NCBI RefSeq assembly: GCF_026191915.1
Contig: NZ_JAIMBY010000009.1
Span: 1-64,000, forward strand
DNA length: 64,000 nucleotides
Direction: 5' to 3'
Origin: Acidiphilium sp. PA
GTDB lineage: Bacteria; Pseudomonadota; Alphaproteobacteria; Acetobacterales; Acetobacteraceae
The translations under genes were made by a program, and so were the position numbers. This document shows positions 62,266-64,000 of the stretch, piece by piece (position 1 is the stretch's first letter; every line of letters starts with the position of its first letter). The notes under the pieces were generated by a model. It had not been told where the DNA came from. It searched no databases and was given only the letters and a program-made list of their open reading frames with translations.

Positions 62266-62405
62266 AAAAAAATGCCCCGTCGGTAAACCGGCGGGGCAAG
62301 TTAACAGGGAGGCTTCACGTCTGGGAGACGTTGGGACCCGAAGGTCCCCATCCGGCCGGTAAGGGCCGGATATCGAACGACACAAGCACAACAACCTGTG
62401 TCGAA
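62266..62405 (-). ncRNA. candidate small RNA with four hairpins and its own terminator
   Basis: On the minus strand, in the ~350-nt gap after pcp, a row of stems is read in this order. GACACA/TGTGTC is at 62402-62379. ATCCGGCC/GGCCGGAT is at 62371-62350. GGGACC-TTCG-GGTCCC, with a classic UUCG loop, is at 62348-62333. ACGTCT-CCC-AGACGT is at 62331-62317. Last comes a strong GC stem GCCCCG(C)CGG/CCG(A)CGGGGC at 62297-62274 followed by A and seven T (62272-62266). No frame runs through it. Before the last stem, GCCTCCCTG could pair with ribosome sites. No known RNA family is recognised; the 5' end is unknown. Confidence 0.6.
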
Positions 62406-62564
62406 TTCCACGGCTGCGGTAACAACCTACGCAAGAGATATGCCCTCTGTAGCGTAATGGAAGTCCCGTTTGTGTGAACCCGCCATGAAATTGTCGCATA
62501 TCCACAATTGCCACCCTACCTGTGATCGCATGTCTGACGGATGGGATGGGGCGTGTCGGAAGGA

Positions 62565-62762
62565 AGAAGGCGAGGGGCTCTGCCCCTCGACCCCGTTAAA
62601 GGCAGAGCCTTTAAAATCCATTAGTTTTAGGCAAGGGGAGGGCGACCCAGGTCAGATCGACGGAAAGTCCGAGGCAGCGCCCTCCCTTTGCCTAAAACTA
62701 GCGGGTTCTAAGGGCTCCGCCCTTAGCGGGGGTCCAGGGGGCAGAGCCCCTTGGCCTTTCTT
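62565..62762 (+). repeat. large palindromic intergenic repeat, copy C
   Basis: Same orientation as copy A: GAGGGGCTCTGCCCCTC, GTTAAAGGCAGAGCCTTTAA, TTAGTTTTAGGCAAGGGGAG, a centre with CAGATCGACGGAAAG, then CCTTTGCCTAAAACTAG, CTAAGGGCTCCGCCCTTAG and GGGGGCAGAGCCCC. It lies between the candidate sRNA and the GMC gene. Confidence 0.85.
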
Positions 62763-62821
62763 CTCCCAACACGCCCCATCCCCTCGGTCAGACAACCTGT
62801 CCACAGGCATGGAGGTTCGTG

Positions 62822-64000
62822 GTGAGTGAGCGGTATGACGTTATTGTTATCGGGTCCGGGCCGGGTGGCGCGTCGCTGGCGCAGCGTCTTGCGCCGACCG
62901 GCAAGCGGATTCTGATCATCGAGCGTGGCGACTATCTGCCGCGCAGCCAGAAGAACTGGGATTCCCAGACGGTATTCGTCGATGGGGCGTATCAGACCAA
63001 GGAGACCTGGTACAACCGCAAGGGCGACCGTTTCCAACCCGGGCTGCATTATTTCGTGGGCGGCAACTCGAAGGTCTACGGGGCCGCCCTGTTCCGACTG
63101 CGCGAGCGCGATTTCGAAACCCTCGTCCATAAGGACGGTATATCGCCGGAATGGCCGGTCAAATACGATGTGTTCGAGCCTTATTATGCCGAGGCGGAGC
63201 GTCTCTTCCACGTCCACGGCAAGCGTGGCGAGGACCCGAACGAGCCCTGGTCGAGCGGCGATTTCCCCCATCCGCCGGTCAGCCACGAAGCGCGGATCGC
63301 GGAACTGTCCGCCAGTTTCACGCGCGATGGCCTGCACCCGTTCCATCTGCCGCTGGGCATCCTGCTCGACGAACGCGACGGCAAGCCCACCCCCACCAGC
63401 ACCTGCATCCGCTGCGATGCGTTCGATGGTTATCCCTGCCTGCTGAACGGCAAGGCGGATGCGCAGGTCATGTGCATCGACCCCACGCTGGCGCTGCACC
63501 CGAACGTGACGCTGCTGACCAACGCCTATGCCGAAACCCTGGAAACCGATGCCAGGGGCCGCAGCATCACCGGCGTCAACGTCATTCGTGATGGCGTACG
63601 CGAGCGGTATGAGGCGGATATCGTCGTCTCCGCCTGCGGCGCGCTGAGTTCGGCCCTGCTGCTGCTCCGCTCGGCGAACGATGCCCACCCGACCGGCCTT
63701 GCCAACGGCTCGGACCAGGTCGGCCGCAACTACATGCGCCACAACCAATCGGTCCTGATGGCGCTGCTGCGCGAACCCAACGACACCGTCTTTCAGAAAA
63801 CCCTCGCGGTGAGCGATTTTTATTTCGGCGCGGATGACTGGGATTATCCGCTCGGCCTGATCCAGATGTGCGCAACCTCGCACGCCGACCAGATCCGCGG
63901 CGAATCCCTGCCCTCATGGTTGAGCTTCCTGCCCGAAATGCCGTTCGAAACCATGGCCCGTCACTCGATGGATTTCTGGCTCTCCTCGGAAGACCTGCCC
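62822..64000 (+). CDS. GMC-type FAD-dependent oxidoreductase (3' end outside the window)
   Basis: The frame starts at GTG 62822-62824 with GGAGG at 62811-62815 and stays open to the window end (393 codons). The FAD fold is YDVIVIGSGPGGASLAQRLA with LIIERGDYLPRSQKNWDS. Further wording: GLHYFVGGNSKVYGAALFRLRERDF, CIRCDAFDGYPCLLNGKADA, VVSACGALSSALLLLRSAND and GRNYMRHNQSVLMAL. This is the glucose-methanol-choline family, in the branch with membrane-linked sugar or alcohol dehydrogenases. The substrate and C-terminal His-Asn site are not visible here. Confidence 0.88.
   Translation, partial: MSERYDVIVIGSGPGGASLAQRLAPTGKRILIIERGDYLPRSQKNWDSQTVFVDGAYQTKETWYNRKGDRFQPGLHYFVGGNSKVYGAALFRLRERDFETLVHKDGISPEWPVKYDVFEPYYAEAERLFHVHGKRGEDPNEPWSSGDFPHPPVSHEARIAELSASFTRDGLHPFHLPLGILLDERDGKPTPTSTCIRCDAFDGYPCLLNGKADAQVMCIDPTLALHPNVTLLTNAYAETLETDARGRSITGVNVIRDGVRERYEADIVVSACGALSSALLLLRSANDAHPTGLANGSDQVGRNYMRHNQSVLMALLREPNDTVFQKTLAVSDFYFGADDWDYPLGLIQMCATSHADQIRGESLPSWLSFLPEMPFETMARHSMDFWLSSEDLP

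Overview
The window looks like chromosome of an alphaproteobacterium, most likely a member of the Acetobacteraceae (Acidiphilium/Acidocella-like). The reasons are the high GC content, the hisZ-purA and zapA-6S RNA-5-formyltetrahydrofolate cyclo-ligase arrangements, a usg gene, a CIRCE-controlled groESL operon, and dense ATGA-coupled gene pairs. The genus is inference; no rRNA is present.

Positions 1-18.6 kb hold the structural block of a contractile-tailed (myovirus-type) prophage, all on the minus strand. Read from the terminase side the order is terL, portal, scaffold-like, major capsid, four connector/neck-type genes, a 45-residue gene, sheath, tube, tail assembly chaperone, a gene in the tape-measure position, gpU-, gpX-, gpD-, gpV-, gpW-, gpJ- and gpI-like baseplate genes, a glycine-rich fibre, a second tail protein and a truncated fibre. 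No integrase, repressor, replication or lysis gene is seen. A 1,335-bp IS1111-type IS110-family element sits inside codon 17 of the tail tube gene, so this tail cannot be built normally. The non-coding end of the IS can fold into a bridge/seekRNA-like target loop whose two guide segments match the two halves of the interrupted tube gene. The tail chaperone carries a lambda-like G GGA AAC slippery site leading into a -1 frame extension.

Positions 18.7-30.1 kb are host genes: an outer-membrane barrel, usg, groES-groEL with CIRCE, a TMEM175-type channel, an MFS exporter, a DUF2244 protein, nth, an APC permease, and the coupled set dapF-mtaB-ftsY. Positions 30.2-33.1 kb hold a three-gene type III polyketide synthase / methyltransferase / FAD oxidoreductase cluster on the minus strand. 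This gene set is the one used elsewhere for methylated, oxidised alkylresorcinol or quinone lipids.

Positions 33.2-44.8 kb carry a secreted HNH-like protein, an aminotransferase, the cyclo-ligase/6S RNA/zapA locus, DedA, an epimerase-like protein, an FNT transporter, inorganic pyrophosphatase, a CAU-anticodon tRNA, and two AMP-forming ligases around a ketopantoate-reductase-like gene. Positions 45.0-50.3 kb form a ribose/fucose-type ABC uptake operon (binding protein, permease, single-domain ATPase, LacI regulator, ribokinase-like kinase, RbsD/FucU mutarotase) with a candidate LacI-type operator upstream. Positions 50.4-64.0 kb carry AsmA, dihydropyrimidinase, an MBOAT acyltransferase with its coupled partner, hisZ, purA, an AcuI-type reductase, a GT8-like glycosyltransferase, pyrrolidone carboxyl peptidase, a candidate sRNA, and the start of a GMC-type oxidoreductase that runs off the window.

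Two dispersed intergenic repeat families stand out. One is a ~195-bp large palindrome with three full copies (46.1, 56.7 and 62.6 kb) and single-arm remnants. The other is a family of T-tract/A-tract hairpins followed by an A-rich tail, with two paired copies (37.9 and 39.0 kb) and two half copies (15.3 and 24.2 kb).
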